A stretch of 64,000 nt of DNA from Cyanobacteria bacterium TGS_CYA1. GTDB lineage: Bacteria; Cyanobacteriota; Vampirovibrionia; Obscuribacterales; Obscuribacteraceae. The position numbers and the translations under genes were made by a program. The notes beneath the pieces are model-generated. The model was not told the origin of the DNA. It was given only the letters and a program-made list of their open reading frames with translations, and ran no database searches. Below are positions 26,327-34,915 of the stretch, piece by piece (position 1 is the first letter of the stretch; each line of letters starts with the position of its first letter). Where the stretch lies: positions 62,001-126,000 of the forward strand of contig JAHCIQ010000003.1 of the NCBI GenBank assembly GCA_026129135.1, read 5' to 3'.

Positions 26327-26980
26327 TTATCTAGAGCGAAGTTCCGCGTCTTCCTTTATTTTTTTGCACTTTTCTTCCGCTTCTTTCATGATCTCTTTTT
26401 CGCGTTCGTCACTAATATCCGTGCCAAGCCGGCCGTCGTGATATCTGAAAACTTCCTGTGAACCGTTTTTTTCTTCTTCCATTTGTTTCTTCGCGTCTGC
26501 TCTTATTTTGTCCATTTGCTCGCGAGCTTCATCCATGATCGCTTTCTTGCGCTTTTCTTTAGGCGAAAGTTCGGGTTCTTTATCGCTTTCTTGCGCAGAA
26601 TCAGCTTTGCTTGCCGAATTTGTTGAACCGGAACTACTATAAGAGTTGTTATTACGCTTTTCTAGAAACTTTTCTGCTCTCGTGATGCCTTCACTGCATT
26701 GTGCCAATACAGCCTGATTGGTTGTGAGTCTTTGACAGAGCTGATATTGATATTTCGCATGTGTAAAATTGCCCAGAGTAAGAAACGTGTGGCCAAGATA
26801 TAAATGGGCTTTCCAGGATTTCTGATTCTCAGTTATCGCCTTTTCTAAAGCAATCTTGGCTTTTGCATAATCCTTAGATGCGTAGAGTTTAGCCCCTTCT
26901 TCCATACTATCCGCCAATGCTGCCAAGGGACAGCTAATCGAAATAGCGACTAGAAAAAGACCAGTTTTCAATAAACGCAT
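26327..26980 (-). CDS. secreted TPR protein with charged coiled-coil tail
   Basis: 217 residues. A signal peptide (1-23) is followed by about two and a half TPR hairpins (KLYASKDYAKAKIALEKAI, AHLYLGHTFLTLGNFTHAKY). A Ser/Asn linker follows, then a long charged helix (about 137-215) with repeated KEIMKEAEEKCKKIKEDAE-type sequence, likely a coiled coil. It is probably a periplasmic scaffold. It converges on the patatin gene with a 28-base gap. Confidence 0.7.
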   Translation of the reverse strand: MRLLKTGLFLVAISISCPLAALADSMEEGAKLYASKDYAKAKIALEKAITENQKSWKAHLYLGHTFLTLGNFTHAKYQYQLCQRLTTNQAVLAQCSEGITRAEKFLEKRNNNSYSSSGSTNSASKADSAQESDKEPELSPKEKRKKAIMDEAREQMDKIRADAKKQMEEEKNGSQEVFRYHDGRLGTDISDEREKEIMKEAEEKCKKIKEDAELRSR

Positions 26981-27066
26981 TGACTAACCTCACATTATAT
27001 AGTCACTTAATTGAATCAAAAAAATGCACTTTAAGCCAGTTTTTTAATTTTTCCAACCTTAAAACT

Positions 27067-27094
27067 GAACGTAATCCGATATCGGATTGCGTTC
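27067..27094. repeat. CCGATATCGG palindrome, copy 6 (intergenic)
   Basis: 28-bp palindrome centred at 27080/27081, with arms GAACGTAATCCGAT and ATCGGATTGCGTTC and one G-T mismatch. It lies between two divergent genes, 82 bases before the ATG of the transposase-derived gene. Confidence 0.9.
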
Positions 27095-27175
27095 AAATTC
27101 CTAAGAACTGGCAAGTCCAAATTGAACCTTTTGCTCTGTGATGTCGTAGATCAAATTGAGAGCAGGAGAAAAAGT

Positions 27176-28168
27176 ATGAATTCACAGCAAAAAATGGTTT
27201 GGAGAAAATTTCAGCAGACTTTTCCAAGTGATGAACATTGTTTGGAAAAAATAATTAGCGGTCTCGTAAAGATCGGTTGGGAATTTACTTGCAGCAGATG
27301 TTTTTCTAAAGCGCTTAAAAGAAAATTTGGAGAAAGAAGATATTTTTGCAGTGACTGTCACTATAGAGGTTGGATTCTTGCAGGGACCTTTTTCGAGTTT
27401 ATAAGGAAGTCGCGATTGTGGCTAGGAGCTATTTGGCTTTTCGAAAATGGGATTCAAATTAACGCCTGGCAATTTCATAGACTGGCAGACTGTGCGTATT
27501 CGACTGCTTTGATGATTTTTAGAAAAATAGGATTTGTATTAAATGAAAATTTAGAGTCTTTCGAGAATGCCAAAAAGACCTTGTCAGAAAATTTCCTTTC
27601 GTTGTTTTGGAAAAGAAGTAATCAAACGCCCAGAGGCGAACATCCGGTGATGGAGCAGGATTGTTGTGATCAGTTGGATATGTTGACGAATGAAGAAAGT
27701 ATTGATTTAACAGAGAATAACAAACAATTGACTGAAGAGCAGAATGCAATCATGCGACTGGTGAGCGAGAATAAGGTTCATTTTGATCAGATTTGTAATA
27801 GCCTACAACTTTTATCCGGCCAAATAATGGGCGAGCTGACGCTTCTTGAGCTGGATGATTTGATCGAGCGACATCCTGGCAATTTTTTCACCCAAAAAAG
27901 TAAAAAGAACACAAAGGAACTAAACAATATTCTTAGTGATGCGAGTTTGCCTCGGCAGCAAATTGATGCGTTTTGCGACTTTGTTAAAAGTCAAATTCAT
28001 GGAATAAGTCGTAAATATTTGCAAGTTTACCTGGCTATTTTCTGGTGTGTAGAGGATCGAAAGAGGTGGTCTTCTGAGAAATTATTGCAGGCCTGTTGTC
28101 GAAGTAATTTCAAGTCCAGTCGATTGCTATTCCAATACGTGACACCATTCGAAGTTCTAATTTCATGA
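27176..28168 (+). CDS. IS1595/ISXO2-transposase-derived protein with DprA winged helix
   Basis: 330 residues from the ATG at 27176 (AGGAG at 27164-27168). Residues 15-120 look like the N-terminus of ISXO2/IS1595 transposases: FPSDEHCLEKI, a zinc ribbon with Cys39/42/58/61, LAGTFFEFIRKSRLWLGAIW, and a helix-turn-helix. Residues 183-238 (LTEEQNAIMRLVSEN..HFDQICNSL..LTLLELDDLIERHPGNFF) match the DprA winged-helix pattern. Residues 262-330 (IHGISRKYLQVYLAIFW, DRKRW) look like the transposase C-terminal tail. The DDE nuclease core is absent, so it should bind DNA but not transpose. No inverted repeats or target duplication were seen. The function is open. Confidence 0.6.
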   Translation: MNSQQKMVWRKFQQTFPSDEHCLEKIISGLVKIGWEFTCSRCFSKALKRKFGERRYFCSDCHYRGWILAGTFFEFIRKSRLWLGAIWLFENGIQINAWQFHRLADCAYSTALMIFRKIGFVLNENLESFENAKKTLSENFLSLFWKRSNQTPRGEHPVMEQDCCDQLDMLTNEESIDLTENNKQLTEEQNAIMRLVSENKVHFDQICNSLQLLSGQIMGELTLLELDDLIERHPGNFFTQKSKKNTKELNNILSDASLPRQQIDAFCDFVKSQIHGISRKYLQVYLAIFWCVEDRKRWSSEKLLQACCRSNFKSSRLLFQYVTPFEVLIS

Positions 28169-28181
28169 GTAGGCATATTTA

Positions 28182-29822
28182 TCAAGCCATATTTGAAATG
28201 TTGCCCAAGTCGTCAGTTTTAATTTCGCATGCGGATGGTCTCTTAGGCAAACCCGGCATGGCCATTAGTTCTCCCGTTAGGGCAACCACAAATCCTGCCC
28301 CGGCGGACAATTTGAACTCCCTGACTTCAATAGAAAAATTTTCTGGTGCGTTCAGCAAAGAAGGATCATCGCTAAAAGAATATTGGGTTTTAGAAACGCA
28401 AATGGGTAACGTATTATATCCTTGTGATTTTAGCCATGAGAGCTGCTTTTGGGCTTTTGGAAGGTAGACAACCTTGTTGCCACCATACACATTTTTCACT
28501 AACGAATTGAGCTTGTTTTCGAGAGTGTCATTGTAATTATAAAATGGTTTGAACTGAGCAGGATTTTTAAGTTCGCTCAGAATTAGTTCCCCTAATTCTT
28601 TGAGTCCTTCTCCGCCTTGATCAAAAGGGTTGCCGACTGCTGCGCTCCACCCATTTTTTCGACAATATTCCGTTATTTTTTCTAATTCATTTGCACTATC
28701 AGTTAAAAATCTATTGATCCCAATTACGAATGGTAAGCCGGATTTTTTTACTATCGACACATGTCGCGCAAGATTTGCCAACCCTGATATTAGAGCATCG
28801 ATATTTTCTTTGTCGAGTTCTTTAGCATTAGCTCCTCCGTGTAGTTTGAGAGCTCGGGCCGTAGTTACTAGAACCACCGCATCAGGAGTGAATTCATTTT
28901 GCCTTGGCGATGCAACAATGTCGCAGAATTTTTCAAACCCTAGATCCGCACCAAAACCGCATTCAGTAATGACAAAATCTGATAAGCGTCTGGCAATCTT
29001 AGTCGCTATCAAACTTGAAGTCCCATGAGCGATATTGCCAAAAGGACCGCCATGAAGAAAGGCTGGCGTCCCTTCAGTCGTTTGAACCAGATTTGGTTTT
29101 ATGGCGTGCGCCAAAATTGCTAAAAGTGCGTCAACTATTTCTAGATCGTAAACCGATATCGGATTACCTTCTAAATTCATGCCTATGACGATTTTTCCCA
29201 GGCGTGAGCGCAGCTCTGCCATGTTTTCGGAAAGGCACAATACTGCCATTACTTCTGATGCTGCGGTAATATCAAAGCCAGCTTCGCGCGGAACGCCGTT
29301 TATTTTTCCGCCAAGACCTAAAACGATGTTTCGCAAAGCGCGATCATTCATGTCCATTACGCGGCGATGCAAGATGTTGAGCGGGTCCAAATTGAGTTTG
29401 CTTCTAAAATGCAATTCGTTATCTACACATGCTGCAATCAAGTTATTAGCAGCAGTGATTGCGTGAATGTCTCCAGTAAAGTGTAGGTTTATGTCTGCTG
29501 CAGGCACGAGTTGGCTTTTTCCCGCTCCCGTAGCGCCTCCTTTCATTCCAAAAACTGGTCCCATGGAAGGTTCACGCAAAGCCGCCACAGCGTTTTTTTT
29601 CAAGCGGCAAAGCGCTTGAGTTAACCCGATTGACATTGTTGTTTTGCCTTCCCCGGCTTTCGTCGGAGTGGTGGCAGTAACCAGGATCAATTTGCCCCTT
29701 AAGGGTTTTTCCATAGTTTTGTTTATTGTTTCCATGCTCAACTTCGCGGCATGATGTCCATATGGTTCTATTTCTTCATTTGACAGTCCGAGCTTCTTTG
29801 CGATTTCGGTGATTGGAATCAT
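28182..29822 (-). CDS. fhs: formate--tetrahydrofolate ligase
   Basis: 546 residues. It makes 10-formyl-THF from formate, THF and ATP in cytoplasmic one-carbon metabolism. The P-loop TPTKAGEGKTTMSIGL is near residue 50; KGGATGAGKSQLVP, HFTGDIHAITAANNL and NLVQTTEGTPAFLHGGPFGNIAHG are all canonical. It is slightly shorter than the usual ~555 residues. Palindrome copy 7 encodes GNPISVY in the segment that in most relatives reads GKPVTA-x-D-L; the length is unchanged. No other one-carbon gene adjoins. It converges on the transposase-derived gene with a 13-base gap. Confidence 0.95.
   Translation of the reverse strand: MIPITEIAKKLGLSNEEIEPYGHHAAKLSMETINKTMEKPLRGKLILVTATTPTKAGEGKTTMSIGLTQALCRLKKNAVAALREPSMGPVFGMKGGATGAGKSQLVPAADINLHFTGDIHAITAANNLIAACVDNELHFRSKLNLDPLNILHRRVMDMNDRALRNIVLGLGGKINGVPREAGFDITAASEVMAVLCLSENMAELRSRLGKIVIGMNLEGNPISVYDLEIVDALLAILAHAIKPNLVQTTEGTPAFLHGGPFGNIAHGTSSLIATKIARRLSDFVITECGFGADLGFEKFCDIVASPRQNEFTPDAVVLVTTARALKLHGGANAKELDKENIDALISGLANLARHVSIVKKSGLPFVIGINRFLTDSANELEKITEYCRKNGWSAAVGNPFDQGGEGLKELGELILSELKNPAQFKPFYNYNDTLENKLNSLVKNVYGGNKVVYLPKAQKQLSWLKSQGYNTLPICVSKTQYSFSDDPSLLNAPENFSIEVREFKLSAGAGFVVALTGELMAMPGLPKRPSACEIKTDDLGNISNMA
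29148..29167. repeat. CCGATATCGG palindrome, copy 7 (coding)
   Basis: 20 bases, gtaaaccgatatcggattac: one arm of each subtype. On the minus strand it encodes N-P-I-S-V-Y inside formate-THF ligase. Confidence 0.9.
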
Positions 29823-29859
29823 GTATTGTCTTCTTTATTGTTTGTTGATTTTGGTTTAG

Positions 29860-31857
29860 CTAGTTTGAAAAAATTGATTTTTTAAAATCGTACATTGTTT
29901 GATGTCTTGAGTCGGGCTCTTTTTCTAGCGCCTTGAAAATGGCTTCTTTGACGTTGTGTGGAATTTCGACACCCTCAGGAAACGGATTGGGTGGCTTCTG
30001 AATGTGAGCAAGAATCGTGTCAGTCACCTGTTTGCCCACGATTGGTGGCATGCCAACGAGCATTTCATAAAAAACGCAACCAACTGAATAAATATCTGAA
30101 CGGTGATCTATTTTTTGTCCTCTGCATTGCTCAGGACTCATGTAAAGGGGACTTCCTATAAGTTCACCGGTTTTAGTAAGATTTAGAGAGTTTTCGCTAT
30201 TCTCTGCCACCACTTTTGCAATGCCGAAATCTACAATTTTTGCATTGATTTTGCCATCAAGTCCGGTGACAAGCATTATATTACTGGGTTTGAGATCACG
30301 GTGCACAATGCCATTTTCATGCGCATGCATTAATGCCTCACAAATCTGGTCCATGAACGACAAAGCCAAGCGCAAATCCAATCTGGATTTTTTATCGAGG
30401 AGTTGAGAAAGACTCGACCCGGCAATATACTCCATCGTCATGTAAGGTTGACCATCAGGAGTCAGTCCGAAATCCTGAATTGAAATTATCCCTTGATGTT
30501 TCAATGCTCCAGCAGCCTGTGCCTCTCGCTGGAATCGGGCGATTCCATCGCCTGAACCCGCAGCTGAATCTTTCAAAATTTTCAATGCGAACTCTTTGCC
30601 CAGGAAAACTTGTTTTACCTTGTAAACCGTGCTCATACCTCCTGAGCCCAGTTCTTCCAATATCTCGTATTTGTCTAGGAAAGTAGTTCCAACCAGTGTG
30701 TCATAACGAACTTTTTGCAGTGGATTGCCATCGTTGGGGCATGAGTCGATAGAGTAATCAAATTCACCAGAACAAACCATGCATATTTTTTTAAAGCGTG
30801 TAATAGATTGATTAGTGCTGTTGCTGATATTTGCACCTGTTTTTAGCGTTCGGCGCATCAGGTCTTCACTTTCTTCGAGCTGAATTTTCATTTCTTCCTT
30901 TTCAGTTTCTATTCTCTCAAGTGCACCAGCACCACTTGCGATTAACCATACAGTGAATACAAGGGCAAGAAGCGCAAAGATAGCCCAGCTCAGTGGTTCC
31001 TCAACCAGCGGATATCCTCTTACTTGCACCGATACAAGAACGGTGCGCAATAACAATAACAAGGGAAGGATCAGTAGAAACGCTGCGCCACGACGAGAAA
31101 GCGCTCCTCCGGTGGATCTACTTGCTAAGAGCGAGGCGTGTCCAGAATCACAACTTGCAAGTAATGTACCAAGAGATGAAAAAATGACCAGGAGTGAAAA
31201 GCCGATGGACATTTGAAAACAGCCTCCCATTGCACAAAGATGAGGAGATTTTGTAGCTGCTCCAAATAAAATTAAAAGCGGAACCAAAAGACTAGCAATT
31301 AAAAATAAATGCGATAGGCAAATTCGTTTTATTGTCCATGCAAAAGAAACAAGGGCCAGTCCTAGTAAAAGCAGACTGGCTGCCTCCTCTTGCACTACTG
31401 GATTTGGAAATGTAATACCAGGTGCTGAGGGCTCAGGCTGAAATATTCTAAGGGCGAATAGCTCCTCGCCGGTCATTTCTCCCCAAATTCCCAAAGCACT
31501 ACATACTAGGACGAATGCTCCTATGGAACGTGCAAGAATCCATGCTTTAGGATTCTTGCTGAAATTCAAAATTAATAACGAAATTGAAGTGAAGCAAAGA
31601 CAAATGGCGGTCGTAGAATTTACTTGTCCGGCAAAAGGAATAGCTGCGCTAGCGGAGTTATTGTCACCACTAAAATCGGGAATTAGACGGACTATTCCAT
31701 AATTCCCTGTTGCCCAGCCGAAAAGCACTAAAATGGACAAACCCAGAACCAAGAACGCCAAGATTTTGGACGTAATCCGATATCGGTTTAAGATCTCGTT
31801 GCTGACAGTTGAAAGAGACTGCGTAGCCGAAATCGCTCTTTCACCCGTTTTTTGCAT
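29860..31857 (-). CDS. membrane Ser/Thr protein kinase
   Basis: 665 residues. About seven to eight hydrophobic segments fill residues 30-320 (a MASE-like sensor region). A zinc-ribbon-like piece (C-x2-C ... C-P-N-D-G-N-P) at about 358-378 precedes a complete PknB-type kinase domain (about 395-660): GSGGMSTVYKV glycine loop, ALKIL lysine, VHRDLKPSN catalytic loop, VDFGIAK and GSPLYMSPEQCRG. It has no PASTA or other extracellular C-terminal domain, so sensing is likely through the membrane part. Palindrome copy 8 encodes NRYRIT near residue 25. Targets are unknown. Confidence 0.9.
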   Translation of the reverse strand: MQKTGERAISATQSLSTVSNEILNRYRITSKILAFLVLGLSILVLFGWATGNYGIVRLIPDFSGDNNSASAAIPFAGQVNSTTAICLCFTSISLLILNFSKNPKAWILARSIGAFVLVCSALGIWGEMTGEELFALRIFQPEPSAPGITFPNPVVQEEAASLLLLGLALVSFAWTIKRICLSHLFLIASLLVPLLILFGAATKSPHLCAMGGCFQMSIGFSLLVIFSSLGTLLASCDSGHASLLASRSTGGALSRRGAAFLLILPLLLLLRTVLVSVQVRGYPLVEEPLSWAIFALLALVFTVWLIASGAGALERIETEKEEMKIQLEESEDLMRRTLKTGANISNSTNQSITRFKKICMVCSGEFDYSIDSCPNDGNPLQKVRYDTLVGTTFLDKYEILEELGSGGMSTVYKVKQVFLGKEFALKILKDSAAGSGDGIARFQREAQAAGALKHQGIISIQDFGLTPDGQPYMTMEYIAGSSLSQLLDKKSRLDLRLALSFMDQICEALMHAHENGIVHRDLKPSNIMLVTGLDGKINAKIVDFGIAKVVAENSENSLNLTKTGELIGSPLYMSPEQCRGQKIDHRSDIYSVGCVFYEMLVGMPPIVGKQVTDTILAHIQKPPNPFPEGVEIPHNVKEAIFKALEKEPDSRHQTMYDFKKSIFSN
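31770..31790. repeat. CCGATATCGG palindrome, copy 8 (coding)
   Basis: Hybrid copy with a TAAT arm on one side and an AAAC/GTTT arm on the other (core 31777-31786). On the minus strand it encodes N-R-Y-R-I-T, the second open frame of the element. Confidence 0.9.
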
Positions 31858-31873
31858 CTAAAAATATTTCCTT

Positions 31874-32293
31874 TTAATTCTTTGCTGCAAGTGCCTTGTC
31901 AATGAATTTTACATACATTTCTTTTGGCTTGGCGGCTGGAATTTCTTTCACTAACTTGCCACTCTTCGTGAACACTCCAACGCAAGGAATGTACGCCATA
32001 GAGCTTGTGAAAAATGATTCTACTCCAAGTTCTTTTGCCAGTTTGGTTGAATCTGAAATCTTTCCTTTGCTTGTATTCAGTTCATAAAATTCAACCTTTT
32101 CACCGTAATCTTTTTTGAGTCCCTCTACCAATGGTTTCACCACGCCACAAGACCATTGACACTTATCATCGTAAATGGCAATAAAGCGTACCTTCTTGTC
32201 GTGCTCCTTAGACGCATCTTCTGCATAACTTGATTGAGTGAAAGAACCTAAAAGCATAGCTATGACTACCAAATAAGCTATTAGTTTTTGCAT
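31874..32293 (-). CDS. secreted thioredoxin-fold protein with CxxxC
   Basis: 139 residues with a signal peptide (1-24). A thioredoxin-like layout follows: strand KVRFIAIYDDK, a Cys pair C-Q-W-S-C at the start of a long helix, EKVEFYELNTSKG, then a cis-Pro-like S-M-A-Y-I-P-C-V-G-V-F and a final helix. The Cys spacing is three residues, not the two of active thioredoxins, and a third Cys follows the Pro. It may be a periplasmic thiol or metal-handling protein rather than a classical reductase. It lies between the kinase and a DUF4239 gene on the same strand with 16-18-base gaps, so probably in one operon. Confidence 0.7.
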   Translation of the reverse strand: MQKLIAYLVVIAMLLGSFTQSSYAEDASKEHDKKVRFIAIYDDKCQWSCGVVKPLVEGLKKDYGEKVEFYELNTSKGKISDSTKLAKELGVESFFTSSMAYIPCVGVFTKSGKLVKEIPAAKPKEMYVKFIDKALAAKN

Positions 32294-32311
32294 GAGCGCG
32301 CCTCCGATATC

Positions 32312-33160
32312 CTACAAGTGTTCAGGTGTAATTTTCGGTCGTGTATTAGTATCGAATATGGTGCCAGGTGCTGGCACCTTCACCGTATGCCCCACCCTAT
32401 TGTCAAAAATGGAACGGGTAATCATAAAAGCATCGGGACTTATGCATAGTTCTCCCGAAAATGGATAACCGTACAAAAACATCAAAAACATATTTAGTGA
32501 AATCAGGATGGAAACCATCGCTGTCATGATGATCTGCAATGGTAGGTTTTCGAGTCCAAAAAAGTAAGTGAAGAAAATAGTAATTATGGCGCCTGCAAAC
32601 AAAGTGACCCATTCCACAGTTGGAATTCCCGCGAATGCCATGTTAGTTCTCGTTCGTCGATTTTGCCAAATCTGACAAGCATTATCAACGGTAAGAGGAT
32701 AGATTGCTTTCTCCCTTTCAGTTTTGGGTTCAAATGCGATTACTTCTTGCATAAGCCGGACTGCGGTTCTTCTTGCCTCTGGGCTATGACGATTCTCTTT
32801 CATAGTTTCCCATTCTTCATTGACAACAAGCTCGCCATATTTGACGCACAGAGTTTTTATTTGAGAACTTTTGGGTTCAGGAAATCCTGATGCGAGAATA
32901 AATACGTCCGCCAGAGAATTAGCTTCCCGCTCAGTAACATCACGTGCCACCTGAAATTTTTGCATCGCATCTACTACGACCAGCCCTAACAATACCGCAT
33001 AGAGTGTGCCGACCACTGATAGGAGATAACCTCCTACCTCGTGTGATGCTCTGAGCTTGTTTAAATCTATTAGTTTTCTGGTCAAAAGCAACCCGGCCAC
33101 AGAGACCAAGGTGCTTAAAAGAACTACTACGACGCCGCCAAAATAGGAATCTAATTGCAT
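32312..33160 (-). CDS. DUF4239 (bestrophin-like) membrane protein 2
   Basis: 282 residues, paralogous to the protein at 23599 (GGYLLSVVGTLYAVLLGLVVVDAMQKF, E-R-E-A-N-S-L-A-D-V-F). Membrane segments at about 8-28, 45-65, 182-205 and 210-232. It is the first gene of a probable operon with the thioredoxin-like protein and the kinase. The shared order of helices and the same acidic helix after helix 2 support the call. Channel activity is only predicted. Confidence 0.85.
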   Translation of the reverse strand: MQLDSYFGGVVVVLLSTLVSVAGLLLTRKLIDLNKLRASHEVGGYLLSVVGTLYAVLLGLVVVDAMQKFQVARDVTEREANSLADVFILASGFPEPKSSQIKTLCVKYGELVVNEEWETMKENRHSPEARRTAVRLMQEVIAFEPKTEREKAIYPLTVDNACQIWQNRRTRTNMAFAGIPTVEWVTLFAGAIITIFFTYFFGLENLPLQIIMTAMVSILISLNMFLMFLYGYPFSGELCISPDAFMITRSIFDNRVGHTVKVPAPGTIFDTNTRPKITPEHL

Positions 33161-33222
33161 AGTTGTAGTAATCCCAACTATAGGGTTACTTATATTAATT
33201 TGCCGAGTTTATTTTTTCTAGG

Positions 33223-33246
33223 ACGTAATCCGATATCGGATTACGT
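33223..33246. repeat. CCGATATCGG palindrome, copy 9 (supplies a stop codon)
   Basis: Perfect 24-bp palindrome centred at 33234/33235. The minus-strand TAA at 33243-33241, the stop of the NTF2-like gene, is the TAA of the palindrome arm. Confidence 0.92.
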
Positions 33247-33639
33247 TTTAAAACTGGGGTCGAGCTTGACCTGACGGTGTAAAAACCTGAAACGTCCATT
33301 TACTCGCTTCAGAGTGTCGGAATATACACCGGTGGCAATGATTTCTGGATGATTTACACGGTCGACGATGGTCATGTAGCACTTCATCGTAGCCTGATTG
33401 CTGTCGCCTGTTATGAGGAAGTTTGTCATGAGGTGACGTTTGCCTTTAATGCGGTCGCCAAGTTCATGAAAGAGCTCTTTGAGAGAGCCTTTGCCAATAT
33501 ATTCTCCAAGACCGCCAACCCAGGTTCCGTCATCGGTCCAGGTCTCAAGCCAAGAGTGAATGTCCCCAGCATCCATTGCAAGGGCATATTTTACTGCCAG
33601 TTCTTGGATTTCGAATTTATCTTCAGCGGTGAGTGGCAT
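33241..33639 (-). CDS. NTF2-like SnoaL-type protein
   Basis: 132 residues. A single SnoaL_4-like cone fold: a long first helix (EDKFEIQELAVKYALAMDAGD), then W-L-E-T-W-T-D-D-G-T-W, HLMTNFLI and a final strand GRFRFLHRQVKLDP. Members are small-molecule isomerases, dehydratases or binding proteins; the acidic TDDG is typical. The stop codon lies inside palindrome copy 9, so the C-terminus (PSFKT) is partly set by that element. The neighbours do not reveal a pathway. Confidence 0.8.
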   Translation of the reverse strand: MPLTAEDKFEIQELAVKYALAMDAGDIHSWLETWTDDGTWVGGLGEYIGKGSLKELFHELGDRIKGKRHLMTNFLITGDSNQATMKCYMTIVDRVNHPEIIATGVYSDTLKRVNGRFRFLHRQVKLDPSFKT

Positions 33640-33968
33640 TAATGTTCTCTAGGTTACTATTTTCCATTTTAAACTAGCAAAAAGTTTTAGGAGAAATCCA
33701 ATTATGGTTCAAATGCCAGGAAAACTTCAGATTGAATGTTAAATTCTGATGTTTATATGTTCAGAAGCCGCAAAATTGTTTTTTACGGTTTACATAGTTA
33801 AACCGTGAGAAGAGCACAGATGTGTTGCCAATGCTCCTAATGGAAAATTTGGGCTGAAGCAATCACAAATAAGCATGTACTCAAGTTCTTACAGCGCGTT
33901 TGCAAGCAATAGCACTAAGATGCTTCAGAAGTTGCGACTCAAGAAATGCAAAAAGCGCAGAAAGAAAA
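33640..33968. other. intergenic region without a clear gene
   Basis: AT-rich. It contains an inverted repeat ACGGTTT (33785-33791) / AAACCGT (33800-33806) and an AGGAG-preceded 12-codon frame at 33704. Neither can be tied to a function. Confidence 0.4.
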
Positions 33969-34835
33969 ATGATTAAATTGACCAAAGAGACAGAAGCATT
34001 AAGGTTAGCTGAAGCAACAGAAAGTGTCTCTGGTAAAACTATTTCAGCTTGGAAAGTCATTTTTAGACAACTGGAATACTTTACCAGTGCGCAGGCGCTG
34101 AGTTGCATTTTTCCGGTCGCTATATTCTTGTCTCTTGCGCTGACCAAAGTATTTGCAGTGCCTGGTTTACCTCGATACGATTTATTGCTCTTGCTTTGCA
34201 TTCTGGTCCAGTTTGGCATGTATACAAGCAAGCTAGAAACGCTAGACGAAGTAAAAGTAATTCTTGTGTTCCATGCTATTGGACTGTGTCTTGAGCTATT
34301 CAAAACCCATTTGGGATCGTGGTCTTACCCTGATTTCGCTTATAGCAAAATTGGCGGGGTACCACTCTATAGTGGATTCTTGTACTCAAGTGTAGCGAGT
34401 TACATGTGCCAGTCCTGGCGCAGACTGAATCTCAAACTGGTTGCTTATCCAAAATCGATTATCTCGTTTCCGTTTGCCGTCTGCATTTACGCTAATTTCT
34501 TTAGCGAGCACTTCATGCCAGATTTGAGATTCATTTTGATTCCGCTCGTGTTTGTAATCTTCTGGAAATCCAAAGTACATTACACCGTAGCTGACCACAG
34601 GCGATCGATGCCACTTTCAATTTCGTTTTGCCTGATTGGGTTATTCGTCTGGTTTGCCGAAAACATCAGTACTTTTCTAAATGCCTGGCAATATCCTTAT
34701 CAAGCCGATAAATGGTGCATGGTGCATAGTTCCAAAATTTCGTCCTGGTTTTTATTGGTCATAATCAGCTTCATCGTTGTGGCGCATTTGAAGCATGTAA
34801 AAGAAAAAGTAGTATCCAAAGAGAGGACCCGCTGA
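33969..34835 (+). CDS. DUF817 family integral membrane protein
   Basis: 288 residues from the ATG at 33969; an upstream TTG at 33900 is less likely. Seven or eight hydrophobic segments. Family signatures are plain: DEVKVILVFHAIGLCLELFK, GSWSYPDFAY, VPLYSGFLYSSVASY, a FSEHFMPDLRF block, RRSMPLSISFCLIGLFVWFAENI and SSWFLLVIISFIV. The function of DUF817 is not established. It stands alone between an NTF2-like gene and an APC permease. Confidence 0.85.
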   Translation: MIKLTKETEALRLAEATESVSGKTISAWKVIFRQLEYFTSAQALSCIFPVAIFLSLALTKVFAVPGLPRYDLLLLLCILVQFGMYTSKLETLDEVKVILVFHAIGLCLELFKTHLGSWSYPDFAYSKIGGVPLYSGFLYSSVASYMCQSWRRLNLKLVAYPKSIISFPFAVCIYANFFSEHFMPDLRFILIPLVFVIFWKSKVHYTVADHRRSMPLSISFCLIGLFVWFAENISTFLNAWQYPYQADKWCMVHSSKISSWFLLVIISFIVVAHLKHVKEKVVSKERTR

Positions 34836-34915
34836 CTTTTTTACGTTTGGGATGCCTTTGCTCATCGTCTATAGATCTTATTTATCAGGCCTGACGTCTA
34901 AAGAAGTCTTTAGTA

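Noticed and set aside
32303..32316. Half copy CTCCGATATCCTAC before the thioredoxin-like gene
   Set aside because: Only one half matches and the arms are absent. Possible relic, but not supportable.
33704..33742. 12-codon frame with AGGAG upstream
   Set aside because: Too short, with no attenuator structure or downstream biosynthetic gene.
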